A program made the translations under genes and the position numbers. Positions 1 to 8,576 of a stretch of 64,000 nucleotides of DNA are shown here, in pieces; within the stretch, counting starts at the first letter, position 1, and the number at the start of each line of letters is the position of its first letter. The notes under the pieces are model-generated. The model had not been told where the DNA came from, did not search any database, and worked only from the letters and a program-made list of their open reading frames with translations. Where the stretch lies: assembly GCF_020829625.1 (NCBI RefSeq), contig NZ_JAIVFX010000007.1:253014-317013 (forward strand). Direction: 5' to 3'. This stretch comes from Nostoc sp. XA010. GTDB lineage: Bacteria; Cyanobacteriota; Cyanobacteriia; Cyanobacteriales; Nostocaceae.

Positions 1-1
1 T

Positions 2-307
2 CGTGATCCGCGTCAAGTTGTGTGGGCAATTAGTTCTAAAGTTGACCCAGTGCGGGATGTTTTTATTCTGCCGAATACACCTTTTGATACCTTGGATTTT
101 GCCAGTGAAAAGATTGGCTTAGGTGGACGCATGGGAATTGATGCGACTACGAAGATTCCGCCGGAAACAGACCATGAATGGGGTTCGCCTTTGGAATCTG
201 ATCCAGATGTGGCGGCGATGGTAGAAAGACGATGGGCGGAATATGGTTTGGCAGAGTTGCAGTTAGGAGAAGTAGACCCGAATTTGTTTGGCTACGATAT
301 GAGGTAA
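2..307 (+). CDS. UbiD-family decarboxylase, C-terminal part (5' end outside window)
   Basis: The open frame enters from the left edge and ends at TAA 305-307, giving about 101 C-terminal residues. The stretch MGIDATTKIPPETDHEWG is characteristic of the C-terminus of UbiD-type (3-polyprenyl-4-hydroxybenzoate) decarboxylases, which use prenylated FMN to decarboxylate aromatic or unsaturated acids. In cyanobacteria such enzymes are linked to plastoquinone-type quinone synthesis, but the substrate cannot be told from this fragment. The start codon, the prFMN-binding part and most of the catalytic domain lie outside the window. Family assignment is good; the specific reaction is inference. Confidence 0.8.
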   Translation, partial: RDPRQVVWAISSKVDPVRDVFILPNTPFDTLDFASEKIGLGGRMGIDATTKIPPETDHEWGSPLESDPDVAAMVERRWAEYGLAELQLGEVDPNLFGYDMR

Positions 308-335
308 TGTATTAGATAAAAACTGGTAAAAATCT

Positions 336-617
336 ATGCTGGCTATCGGCTTAATTGATTTTTATCAGTCAAATATAATTTTAGTTTGTTGTAGCGATCG
401 CCGTCCTTATGCTGACTTATATGCTTTTAATTTACTAGATATAATTCCACCTTTTTCCCTATTTTTGTGTTCTGGAGATACGGAACCAGTTATAGATTTG
501 CAGACATTGTTAAATGAGGTATATGATATCTACGGCTATGATTTGGTAGTAGATTATAGTCAACAGCTAGTACCAGGGTTGTCACAAGCAGATGCATGGG
601 CGGATACACTTTTGTAG
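336..617 (+). pseudogene. Truncated DUF4058-family gene (C-terminal fragment)
   Basis: The frame encodes about 85 residues resembling the C-terminus of the cyanobacterial DUF4058 family (SDRRPYADLYAFNLLDIIP, then GDTEPVIDLQTLLNEVYD, ending near WADTLL). DUF4058 proteins are usually around 250 residues, so about two thirds are missing. The apparent ATG at 336 precedes residues that do not fit the family, so the similarity probably begins near 360. A second, independent C-terminal fragment lies at 10760-11017, and both are followed by AGGGTTTACGGT. Function of DUF4058 is unknown. I read this as a decayed remnant, though expression of a short product cannot be excluded. Confidence 0.6.
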
Positions 618-734
618 TATAAGGGTTTACGGTAACTCAAAATACTGTGAATTGTAAGCATATACTTATGCGATCGCAATATTACCTTGGTTTTTCCTTT
701 ACGCTTCGCACACACCCCCAAAAACCTCCTAATT

Positions 735-777
735 AGCCCCCTCTCGAAGAGCGGGGAGGAGGTTGGGGCTGGGGTTC
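735..777 (+). repeat. Dispersed palindromic repeat, left copy flanking DUF559 gene
   Basis: This GC-rich block has the core CTCTCGAAGAGCGGGGAGG followed by GGTTGGGGCTGGGGTTC. The same block occurs in inverted orientation at 1144-1188, and variants occur at 13866-13890 and 14068-14102. It belongs to the dispersed repeats common in Nostoc genomes. Confidence 0.7.
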
Positions 778-803
778 TATCTCTGCAACCAAGCACCAAT
801 ATC

Positions 804-1082
804 CTACAACACCCCCTCTATCCTCTCCAGAACATCCTCATTTCTAAATCGCATAACCTGCAACCTCAAACTCTCCAAAAATTCTTGACGTATCGCATCT
901 TCTACTTGGGTATAGTCATGAATTTCGCCATCCACTTCCACCACTAACCGCGCTTCATTACAGTAAAAATCGACGACAAAACGGTCAATTGTTTGCTGAC
1001 GGCGGAACTTGAAACCCAAAAGTTGCTTGTGTCTCAACTTCTGCCAAAGTAGCTTTTCTGCTGGAGTTGGTTCACACCGCAT
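804..1082 (-). CDS. DUF559 family endonuclease-like protein
   Basis: The 92-residue product matches the DUF559 pattern (TPAEKLLWQKLRHKQLLGFK, then FRRQQTIDRFVVDFYC, LVVEVDGEIH, and RFRNEDVL near the end). DUF559 belongs to the Vsr/PD-(D/E)XK nuclease superfamily; the DFYC and VEVDG segments carry the acidic active-site positions. Family members are typically about 115-130 residues, and here the reading frame continues upstream of the ATG as KKLKPLARQ before a stop, so the annotated start may miss a few residues or the gene may be slightly 5'-truncated. It sits between two inverted copies of a dispersed repeat. Substrate is unknown; these genes are often strain-specific. Confidence 0.75.
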   Translation of the reverse strand: MRCEPTPAEKLLWQKLRHKQLLGFKFRRQQTIDRFVVDFYCNEARLVVEVDGEIHDYTQVEDAIRQEFLESLRLQVMRFRNEDVLERIEGVL

Positions 1083-1143
1083 CTGTCGCGCTAATGGCTT
1101 CAGTTTTTTCCAAAGTCATGTGGGGTTTGCCAAGGGTATCTCC

Positions 1144-1188
1144 GAACCCCACCCCCTAACCCCCTCTCCGCTCTTCGAGAGGGGGAAC
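1144..1188 (-). repeat. Dispersed palindromic repeat, right (inverted) copy flanking DUF559 gene
   Basis: The reverse complement reads as GAACCCC-type repeat sequence with the core CTCTCGAAGAGCGG, matching 735-777 in opposite orientation. The two copies enclose the DUF559 gene. The rest of 1189-1416 shows no gene; it contains a HIP1 site and AT-rich sequence. Confidence 0.7.
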
Positions 1189-1416
1189 TGGAGTCGGTGA
1201 GAGGCTTTGGGTTGGAGTTGTGATTTTCGGTCATTTGCGATCTTGGTGGTTAACTAAATTAATATTTCATGTATTATTAAGAGCGATCGCACTCTCCCAA
1301 CTCTTCAAAACTCTGGCATAATCAGACATGGCTGCACCTAAAAAGCTGATTTAAAGCTTTACGCCGAATGGATATTTTAATAGAATAATGTCATCAAAAG
1401 ATTCGCAGAAACATAA

Positions 1417-3036
1417 ATGGACTGGATTACACTACTGCGATCGCTACAGTCTGATTTTATTAAAAGGTTAACATCTGCTTCTCTGCTTCATTGTGAAACA
1501 GAAGGTCAATATAGTGAATTAACTATAATCTCTGGAGAAAGGTTAAAGGCACTACGGGAATTTTGCTGGCAAATGGCTGAGAAATATAAGCGTGTTTTGC
1601 CAGTCCGTGATGTTTTTCTTAGCTATCTTAAAGGGAAGTTGGGTGAGGAAGTTGTCAAAGAACGTCTAGCTGATTTTATTACTGAAGTCGATTATGAAAA
1701 GCGATTCGGCGGCGATGGCAATATAGATTTTACATTGACTTCTGACCCATCTATTGGTATTGAAGTTAAATCTCGTCACGGTAGTATTGATAGAGTTAGA
1801 TGGTCAATTAGTTCTGAAGAGGTTGAAAAAAATGCAGTTGTAGTTTGCATTTTGATTCAAGAAGATGTAAGTGAAGCCCAATCTGAATATCACCTTTTCT
1901 TAGCTGGCTTTCTCCCAACTCGGATGATTAAGTTGAAGACTGGTAAAATATCATTTGGGATTGAACAATTACTGTATGGTGGTGGTTTATGGTGTTATCT
2001 AGAACAGTTACAATCTTCTATAAATAATTCTTCTAGGCAACAACCACCAATTTATAAATATCTCCCGAAGCAGGAAATTGCATCTAAGCCAACTATTAAT
2101 CAGTTGAGTAAATCTTATTTTAAACCAGAATATAGTGATGAAAATTTAAATATACTTTATGTAAGATTAGGTGATGAATGTTTTGAGAAAGGAGAATATT
2201 CAAATGCGATCGCTAACTATAATCAAGCCTTACAAGTAAAATCTAGTGATACCGATTTATATTATAAACGAGGTTTAGCTCACTATCAAATAGGAGATTA
2301 TGAGGCTGCGATCGCAGATTATTCTCAGGCAATTCAGATAAACCTTCATGATGCTAAATCTTACAATAAACGAGGTTTAGCTCTGTCTCAACTGGGAAGA
2401 TTAGAAGAAGCAATTAATGATTATACTCAGGCTATCAGAATTAATCCTAATGTTGCCGTAGCTTATAAAAACCGGGCTGAAGCTCGTTCTCATGTAGGAG
2501 ATAACCAAGGAGCAATTGAGGATTATACACAGGCTATTAAAATTAACCCCCATTATGCAGATGCTTATAAAAACCGTGGAATTGCTCGTTATTTATTAGA
2601 CTCTCAACCGGGATTTCCCCAAGCAATCAAGATTAATCCTAAAGATGCTATCGCGTATAAAAAACGTGGTAATGCTCGTTCAGATTTAGGAGATTTTGAA
2701 GGAGCGATTGAAGATTATACTCAGGCAATACAGATTAATCCTAATTATGCAGATGCTTATTACAACCGTGGTAATGCTCGTTCAGATTTAGGGGATTTTC
2801 AGGGAGCGATTGAAGATTATACTCAAGCAATCCAGATTAATACAAATTATGCAGATGCTTATTACAATCGTGGCAATATCCGTTTAGAAATAGAAGATAA
2901 ACAGGGAGCAATTGAAGATTTTCAAAAAGCGGCAGACATCTATCGTCAAGAAGGTAAGCTAGAATCGCTCAAAGATACACGAGAAATAATATTAGATTTA
3001 GAAATAGAAGAATCATTAGATATTTTAAACTTCTAA
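1417..3036 (+). CDS. PD-(D/E)XK-like nuclease domain fused to TPR repeats
   Basis: The 539-residue protein has two parts. Residues about 60-200 look like a restriction-endonuclease fold: GKLGEEVVKERL, then Asp104 in NIDFTL and the E116-V-K118 triad in GIEVKSR, i.e. a D-X11-ExK spacing. Residues about 244-520 are tetratricopeptide repeats with typical signatures (YYKRGLAHYQIGDYEAAIAD; AYKNRAEARSHVGDNQGAIE), about eight units, some nearly identical. No signal peptide or membrane segment is visible. The neighbours are a DUF559 nuclease and repeats. The nuclease reading rests on motif spacing only. TPRs usually mediate protein contacts, so a regulated DNA- or RNA-cleaving protein is plausible, but the biological role is unknown. 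Confidence 0.7.
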   Translation: MDWITLLRSLQSDFIKRLTSASLLHCETEGQYSELTIISGERLKALREFCWQMAEKYKRVLPVRDVFLSYLKGKLGEEVVKERLADFITEVDYEKRFGGDGNIDFTLTSDPSIGIEVKSRHGSIDRVRWSISSEEVEKNAVVVCILIQEDVSEAQSEYHLFLAGFLPTRMIKLKTGKISFGIEQLLYGGGLWCYLEQLQSSINNSSRQQPPIYKYLPKQEIASKPTINQLSKSYFKPEYSDENLNILYVRLGDECFEKGEYSNAIANYNQALQVKSSDTDLYYKRGLAHYQIGDYEAAIADYSQAIQINLHDAKSYNKRGLALSQLGRLEEAINDYTQAIRINPNVAVAYKNRAEARSHVGDNQGAIEDYTQAIKINPHYADAYKNRGIARYLLDSQPGFPQAIKINPKDAIAYKKRGNARSDLGDFEGAIEDYTQAIQINPNYADAYYNRGNARSDLGDFQGAIEDYTQAIQINTNYADAYYNRGNIRLEIEDKQGAIEDFQKAADIYRQEGKLESLKDTREIILDLEIEESLDILNF

Positions 3037-3056
3037 AAAGTTGAAAAATTCGTCTA

Positions 3057-3242
3057 ATATCATGTCCGCATAATCAGTTATGATTCCCACAGTGATTATA
3101 TGTCACCCTTATCCCCTCCTCGCTTGCGTGCGGGGAACTCGGGGCCCCCTCTAGGGATTAGGGGCAGGGAGACAAAGCGTAGCTTTGGCGGGATGGGGTT
3201 CTTCAGGTCTAATAACTAATCAGGCTCAAGCGGACATGATAT
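3057..3242. mobile_element. MITE-like element with 13-bp perfect terminal inverted repeats
   Basis: The 186-bp block begins with ATATCATGTCCGC and ends with its exact reverse complement GCGGACATGATAT. Further inward the ends still pair imperfectly (ATAATCAGTTA on the left against TAACTAATCAGG on the right). The interior is GC-rich repeat sequence without a gene. A related end (AAGCGGACATGACATAA) occurs at 14125-14141. Size, lack of coding capacity and terminal repeats fit a non-autonomous element; no clear target duplication was seen. Confidence 0.6.
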
Positions 3243-3283
3243 AAGAGGATATTTGAAAAGTATTAGGCGAATAGAATTCGCTA

Positions 3284-5194
3284 CTACAAAATTGTTCCAG
3301 TCTCTTTCAAATAAACCCGTGTAAATGGTTCATCATCACCCAAAGAATAATCTTCAATCAACCCTTTGCGACGAATAGAAATGTCGTTGCCTTTTCTCGT
3401 CACCACAGTCGAACTATCGAATACATCCCGCGCTAACATCATCTCAGTTTCGCTAGGATTATCCAAAACGACCATATTACTACTTCGGTAAAACATCCCC
3501 TCTTCATTGAGGATATCTTCCGCATACTCGGCAATCAGCAAATCAAGTTTTGGATGACGCAGCAAAGTTTGGACGTTGCTATTGTAATCCTTACTTAATA
3601 CTTTTTTCGAGCGATTCACAAAAACTCCATCACGACAAATAGCGCCTATTGTCCAGTTTGGATGTTGCAAAAGGATATGGTCAATCGTTGCTTGCAGTTC
3701 TTCAACTGAGATTTTATTAAAGGTAATAATCGGTATCCTAGAATCTGTACCAGACTCAAAAAAGGTTTCTAAGATATAAGAAGGCACATCAACGCTTTCA
3801 CCTTCAGAAGGTTTAAGATGCATTAAAACGCCTGGTGCAGCATTGATTTCCAAGATGGCAAAGTTACTAGACTTCCAAGATTCTGAGAGACTTTTGGTCA
3901 TGACATCAATACCAAGGCAAGTCAGCTGGAAGTGTTGGGCAATATCTTGCGCCAAGATAATATTGTCATCATGAACCGTGTGCGTTGCATCAATGCTCAT
4001 ACCCCCAGCCGAAAGATTGGCAACTTTACGGAGGTAAACAGTGCGCCCCTTCTCAATAACGCTGTCCAATGATAAGCGCTGTTCCTCTAGATAGAGTTCC
4101 ATCGCTTCATCGATTTGAATTTTACTCATCGGCGAGGTTGGCGTGTCTAAACGTGCAGGTTTCCGGTTCTCTAAGCGGATTAATTCTGCAAGGGTTAAAT
4201 AGCCATCACCAACAACCGATGCTGGACGGCGTTCTGTGGCGGCGACAAATCTGCCATTGACACACAACAAACGAAAATCTGATCCGGAAATACTTTTCTC
4301 AACAATTATCCGAGTTAGCTGATCTTCGGGAATCGCTGCCAGTGACCTATTATAAGCAGCTACAAGTTCTTTTGAGTCCTGCACATCAGCTGTAACGCCA
4401 ATTCCTTTGTGGCCTACCACTGGCTTAACTGCTACTGGGTAGCCAATTTGTCTTGCTACTGCCAAGGCTTCCTTTTCAGAAAAGACGATATCGCCTTCAG
4501 GGACTGGGAAACCCAACGTTTTCAAAAATGCCTTACAGTCGTCTTTGCGGGTGGTAAACTCCGAATCTAGATGACTATCACAGTTAAATGTTGTTGCCAC
4601 CCCCCGGACATGTTTTTTTCCCAAGCCGTATTGCATTAATCCTTCTTCCCACAAATAAAAGGCGGGAATACCTTTTTCGTAGGCTGTTCGCAATAGGGCG
4701 TAAACTGTGGGGCCACCATAGACAGAGGCGCGGAATTTATTTTGCAGCCTTACCAACTGTTCATCAAAGGTAAAGTCTTCGTCTTGAGTAATGGCTTCAA
4801 ACCAATCCCAAACAAAATAAGCTACCTCTCTAGTTGTGCGTTCATGTAGTGATTGAACGCTAATCCGCACGAAATTTGGATATGGTTTAACACTCCAACG
4901 GTTAAGGTGCAAATCCATGTCCAGTTTTCCCACTTCGGACACAACTTGGGCGAATAGATGAGCATAAGATTGGTAGCTTCGGCTACCCAAGTGGGGATAG
5001 CGATCGCCAATCTTTGCAATATAATCTTCTATGGGCAAAGGCTGTCTAGAGTCAACTAGAGCAAAGTCAAATACTAGCGTCCCTATATCTAAATAAGGGT
5101 TGGGCCCAATATAATGCTTGAATTTGAAAATATCGAATACATCCGTTCTTCTAGCATTAATGCGGACTAAATCACTACTTTTTTGTAGAACCAT
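3284..5194 (-). CDS. cphA2: CphA2-type short cyanophycin synthetase (beta-Asp-Arg polymerase)
   Basis: The 636-residue product has the CphA N-terminal domain (GPNPYLDIGTLVFDFAL) and an ATP-grasp G domain at about residues 215-470 (GYPVAVKPVVGHKGIGVTAD; LEINAAPGVLMH). Canonical CphA1 is about 870-900 residues and ends in a Mur-ligase-like M domain with a GTNGKTTT P-loop; that motif is absent and only a shortened remnant follows. This architecture matches CphA2, described in N2-fixing cyanobacteria as polymerising beta-aspartyl-arginine dipeptides into cyanophycin using one ATP-dependent site. A cyanophycinase, which releases that dipeptide, is encoded nearby on the other strand, consistent with recycling. 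Shine-Dalgarno sequence is weak (AAAGG about 9 nt upstream). Confidence 0.85.
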   Translation of the reverse strand: MVLQKSSDLVRINARRTDVFDIFKFKHYIGPNPYLDIGTLVFDFALVDSRQPLPIEDYIAKIGDRYPHLGSRSYQSYAHLFAQVVSEVGKLDMDLHLNRWSVKPYPNFVRISVQSLHERTTREVAYFVWDWFEAITQDEDFTFDEQLVRLQNKFRASVYGGPTVYALLRTAYEKGIPAFYLWEEGLMQYGLGKKHVRGVATTFNCDSHLDSEFTTRKDDCKAFLKTLGFPVPEGDIVFSEKEALAVARQIGYPVAVKPVVGHKGIGVTADVQDSKELVAAYNRSLAAIPEDQLTRIIVEKSISGSDFRLLCVNGRFVAATERRPASVVGDGYLTLAELIRLENRKPARLDTPTSPMSKIQIDEAMELYLEEQRLSLDSVIEKGRTVYLRKVANLSAGGMSIDATHTVHDDNIILAQDIAQHFQLTCLGIDVMTKSLSESWKSSNFAILEINAAPGVLMHLKPSEGESVDVPSYILETFFESGTDSRIPIITFNKISVEELQATIDHILLQHPNWTIGAICRDGVFVNRSKKVLSKDYNSNVQTLLRHPKLDLLIAEYAEDILNEEGMFYRSSNMVVLDNPSETEMMLARDVFDSSTVVTRKGNDISIRRKGLIEDYSLGDDEPFTRVYLKETGTIL

Positions 5195-5484
5195 TGATTA
5201 CTAACCTTTGGCTAAACACCCTGAAATTTAAATGCTGAGTTCTGGTTACTCAGACTTATTGATTGTAAATTAACTCACATTATTTTTTGAGAGTGATGGC
5301 AAAGCCATTGATCTAATCAGAACTTAGATTAAACCTATTAGTAAGCATTTTCAACTATCTCAAGGCATAATTAAATCCCCCTACCTCAGCAAAGAAAAAA
5401 CTACAGTTAATTCATCCTCATGAATGCTCAAATATATAACCTTTGAAAGGTGTAATCCTCAGCCAATAAATTGTATAAATAAAT

Positions 5485-5727
5485 ATGCGGGATTCAAAAG
5501 ACAGCAATAAAGACAGCAAAGTTATGAATAGCACACAAGCTGCTCTAAGAGAAGAAATTCGCGAACTTGCTGAGGAAGCTTTTCACCAAAAGCTGATTTC
5601 TGGGCATGGTGATGGCCCGGATATGAATGAGTATCAAATTGTCTACCAAGGCAAACCCAGGCATCTCCCACTAGAACAAGCACGTTTTTTCTTAACTAAC
5701 TTGCTTTACAGAAGTCGCATTCATTAA
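5485..5727 (+). CDS. Small conserved-looking protein between cphA2 and cyanophycinase genes
   Basis: This encodes up to 80 residues with a charged helical N-terminal half (ALREEIRELAEEAFHQKLI) and a C-terminal half containing YQGKPRHLPLEQARFFLTNL. There is no signal peptide, membrane segment or cysteine motif. Two in-frame ATGs exist, at 5485 and 5524, and neither has a strong ribosome binding site. It lies between the divergent cphA2 and cphB genes and is followed by a perfect 10-bp stem hairpin at 5822-5848. I do not recognise the family. Balanced amino acid use and the genomic position argue for a real gene; a role in cyanophycin turnover would be guilt by association only. Confidence 0.6.
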   Translation: MRDSKDSNKDSKVMNSTQAALREEIRELAEEAFHQKLISGHGDGPDMNEYQIVYQGKPRHLPLEQARFFLTNLLYRSRIH

Positions 5728-5821
5728 GGCTTACCATTAGATATCTAATTGCATCCAGGGAAAGTTAATACCAGTTTTTGAATAATAATTGCACGATAAA
5801 TTTCCAATCGGCAATTAGCAA

Positions 5822-5848
5822 TGCCTCTAGAAAATTACTCTAGAGGCA
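5822..5848 (+). terminator. Hairpin downstream of the small ORF
   Basis: The arms TGCCTCTAGA and TCTAGAGGCA form a perfect 10-bp stem around a 7-nt loop, 95 bases after the small ORF stop. There is no strong T-run after the stem, so termination is likely but not certain. Nothing else is apparent in 5728-6018 apart from AT-rich sequence. Confidence 0.55.
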
Positions 5849-6018
5849 GTTCTTGCTGTGGGTTTTATTAAGTCAACGAACGTTAATGAGGATAGCTATT
5901 TTCTGTGTAATTTTGAATATCAATACTACCTTATATCAAGTGATCTACCAAAGGGATGATTTGATAGTTGGAATTGTCATGGTTTAGTAAAATTTATTAA
6001 CTCAAATAAGGGGACATC

Positions 6019-6861
6019 ATGGTACAAACTAATTCTAAAGGGCAACTGGTAATTATTGGGGGAGCCGAAGACAAGGAAGGAGATTGCCAAATTCTGCGTG
6101 ACTTTGTGCGACGCGCTGGGGGTACAAAGGCGTACATTGTAATTATGACGGCGGCGACAGAATTACCTAGAGAAGTGGGAGAAAATTATATTAGAGTATT
6201 TGAGCGCCTGGGAGCCGAAAATGCTCGGATTATTGATACAGAAACCCGCGAAGATGCATCTTCATCTACCGCATTGGAAGCAATTAGTAAAGCAACTGGC
6301 ATATTTTTTACTGGGGGAGATCAAGCTCGCATCACCAACATCCTCAAGGGTACTGAAATAGATACGGCGATTCACCAACGGTTCTCTGAAGGTATAGTTG
6401 TCGCAGGCACAAGTGCCGGAGCAGCTGTGATGCCAGACGTAATGATTGTGGAAGGCGACTCAGAAACACATCCTCGCATTGAAACTGTTGAAATGGGCCC
6501 CGGTCTTGGTTTTCTACCAGGAGTGGTAATTGACCAGCATTTTTCCCAGCGTGGACGCTTGGGACGCTTAATCTCAGCTTTGATACTACAGCCTGCTGTT
6601 TTGGGATTCGGTATTGACGAAAATACTGCTATGGTCGTGACAGATAGCCAAGTTGAAATTATTGGTGCAGGTGCAGTCACGATTGTTGATGAATCAGAGG
6701 CTACATACAACAATATGGGCGAAATTTTGAAGGATGAGTCTTTGGCGATTTGCGGAGCAAAGCTTCATATTTTACCACATGGCTTCAAATTTGACTTGAA
6801 AAGCCGTCAGCCTATCCTAAATAATGGCTCTGTGGCAAATGTCTCTGTAGCTGTTGCTTAA
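6019..6861 (+). CDS. cphB: Cyanophycinase (peptidase S51 family)
   Basis: The 280-residue product matches cyanophycinase along its length: GQLVIIGGAEDKEGDCQIL at the N-terminus, FFTGGDQARI, the nucleophile elbow AGTSAGAAVMPD with the catalytic serine, and DQHFSQRGRLGRLI with a conserved histidine. The enzyme is an intracellular exopeptidase that cuts the Asp-Arg polymer cyanophycin to beta-aspartyl-arginine dipeptides. Length is as expected. The start is supported by AAGGGG 6 nt before ATG. It lies downstream of a small ORF and divergent from cphA2, whose proposed substrate is the dipeptide this enzyme makes. Whether it is the main or an accessory cyanophycinase of the genome cannot be told here. 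Confidence 0.93.
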   Translation: MVQTNSKGQLVIIGGAEDKEGDCQILRDFVRRAGGTKAYIVIMTAATELPREVGENYIRVFERLGAENARIIDTETREDASSSTALEAISKATGIFFTGGDQARITNILKGTEIDTAIHQRFSEGIVVAGTSAGAAVMPDVMIVEGDSETHPRIETVEMGPGLGFLPGVVIDQHFSQRGRLGRLISALILQPAVLGFGIDENTAMVVTDSQVEIIGAGAVTIVDESEATYNNMGEILKDESLAICGAKLHILPHGFKFDLKSRQPILNNGSVANVSVAVA

Positions 6862-7475
6862 ATCAACACCTAACTTTTAGCAGGTGCATTTAAATTGAGC
6901 CAATAATTAATAATTGTAGATTACTGACATTTATTTCTTGAATATCCTCCCAAGTACTCTCAGAAAGAGCGGACATAGCCCGCATTTTCAGGAGGAAAAG
7001 GGGGATTTATTATTAATAAGCGATCGCAGTCTTAATTGCAAGATAAACTAATAATTTATACTTTAAAACGATTTACATACTCTACAAATATATCGTGATG
7101 TGAAATGAAAAAAATAGGGTGGTTCAGGCTTTTCTTAATTCTCCTGCGATGCCTACGGCGGTAAACTACGTAAATAGACCATGCTGTGCCCTTACGAAAG
7201 ATGTGGTTTGAAACTTTACTCACAATTAGTGGTTTTGTCAATATATAAGTTTATTCATAAGCTTCACAACTGGTTAGCCAAATTTAAAATCTCTTTATCT
7301 CAACAAATCGTGCTGTAGTGGGGCAGTCTGTCAGAGTCTGTTGCTGATAATTTCCTAAGTCTGGAATACAAAAATTCCAATAAATAAGTCACGCTGTGCT
7401 AAATCAACCTGATGAAAGATACCTTGTGGTTTTGGGAACACTAGATTTAGCAGCAGACTTAACAGGAAAGGGCTG
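6862..7475. other. Intergenic region with a small dispersed repeat, no gene seen
   Basis: This 614-bp stretch is AT-rich. It holds a HIP1 site near 7020 and a small dispersed repeat at about 7140-7172 (CCTGCGATGCCTACGGCGG type). The short frames here are built on the repeat and have no recognisable product. Confidence 0.5.
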
Positions 7476-8576
7476 ATGTCTAAAGGGGAATGGAATAACA
7501 AATCAAAAAATACAGTTCCCCTGCAATTACCCATAACATACTTAAAATCAGTGAAGCGTAATACAATTACCCATGAATTTGACTCTGGTTCACAAGCAGA
7601 AATACTACCTATACAGGAAAGTGACGACATATCCGAAGCATCCAAGCTACTAAGGCAAGGAATTCAACAGCAGCAAGCTGGTGAATTAATAGCGGCTTTG
7701 AAGTCTTTACAACAATCCTTGGGGCTGTTTCAGTCCGTTGGGGATTTGCAAAAACAGGCACAGGCACTTTCTTTTTTAGGATTGGTAACTTACACAGATG
7801 GAGACTACAAAGGTACTATCTCTTACTCCGAACAGTGTTTGTCTTTGGTCAAGAACTCCTCAGATTTTGTAGTGCACATGCAAGCACTTTCCCATTTAGG
7901 GAATGCATACCGTCACCTAAATGACCATAACAAGGCTATTGAATTTTTGGAAAAGTGTTTAAAAATAGCGCAACAGCTGCAAGACAAACGTAGTCAAGTA
8001 GCAGCACTGAATAATTTAGGATTGGTATATAAAGCTTCGGGTAACTTTATACAGGCAATTGAGTATCAGCAGCAAAGCCTAGAAATTCTCCGGGAACTCA
8101 AAGATAACTGGGGCGAAGAACAGGTACTCAAGAATTTAGGTAATGCTTGGTATGCTTTGGACAATTACCCAAAAGCGATCGCCTATTATGAGCAGTGTGT
8201 AGTACTAGCACGTTCCTTAAAACATGTTCGCAGTGCTTCTCAGGTGCTAAAGAATTTAGGGAATGCTTGTTATGCCTTAGGTGATTATGCTAAAGCTATT
8301 AAGTATTATGAAGAACGGTTGCAATTAGCTAGAGAAATTAAAGACAAGCGTAGCGAGGAACAGTCTTTAGGTAACTTAGGAGTTGCTTGTGAAGCTTTGG
8401 GTGACTATAACAAAGCCATTAAGTATTATGAAGAACGTTTGCTGTTAGCTAGAAGCATTAAAGATCGGCGCAGTGAAGAAGAAGCTCTTGATCGTCTGAA
8501 AGCTGCTTGCTACGCCTTGGGTGATTATGCCAAAGCTATGCAATACCAGCAAGGAACATCTTCAAATAATTTGTAA
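7476..8576 (+). CDS. Tetratricopeptide repeat protein (kinesin light chain-like)
   Basis: The 366-residue protein begins with a low-complexity polar segment of about 60 residues, then carries about seven TPR units of roughly 40 residues, each with the pattern LGNAxxxLGDYxKAIxYYE (e.g. NLGNACYALGDYAKAIKYYE). The start ATG has a good ribosome binding site (AGGAAAGG 4 nt upstream). No enzymatic domain, signal peptide or membrane helix is visible. The last unit ends abruptly at QQGTSSNNL, just before a small dispersed repeat at 8578-8615, after which another frame encodes a helical tail; the gene may originally have been longer. Such proteins act as protein-protein interaction scaffolds; the partner is unknown. 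Confidence 0.85.
   Translation: MSKGEWNNKSKNTVPLQLPITYLKSVKRNTITHEFDSGSQAEILPIQESDDISEASKLLRQGIQQQQAGELIAALKSLQQSLGLFQSVGDLQKQAQALSFLGLVTYTDGDYKGTISYSEQCLSLVKNSSDFVVHMQALSHLGNAYRHLNDHNKAIEFLEKCLKIAQQLQDKRSQVAALNNLGLVYKASGNFIQAIEYQQQSLEILRELKDNWGEEQVLKNLGNAWYALDNYPKAIAYYEQCVVLARSLKHVRSASQVLKNLGNACYALGDYAKAIKYYEERLQLAREIKDKRSEEQSLGNLGVACEALGDYNKAIKYYEERLLLARSIKDRRSEEEALDRLKAACYALGDYAKAMQYQQGTSSNNL

Noticed and set aside
560..799. 79-residue minus-strand frame
   Set aside because: Antisense to the DUF4058 remnant and built on the palindromic repeat.
7056..7241. 61-residue minus-strand frame with an RRRHRRR stretch
   Set aside because: The basic stretch is a translated dispersed repeat and the rest has no match.
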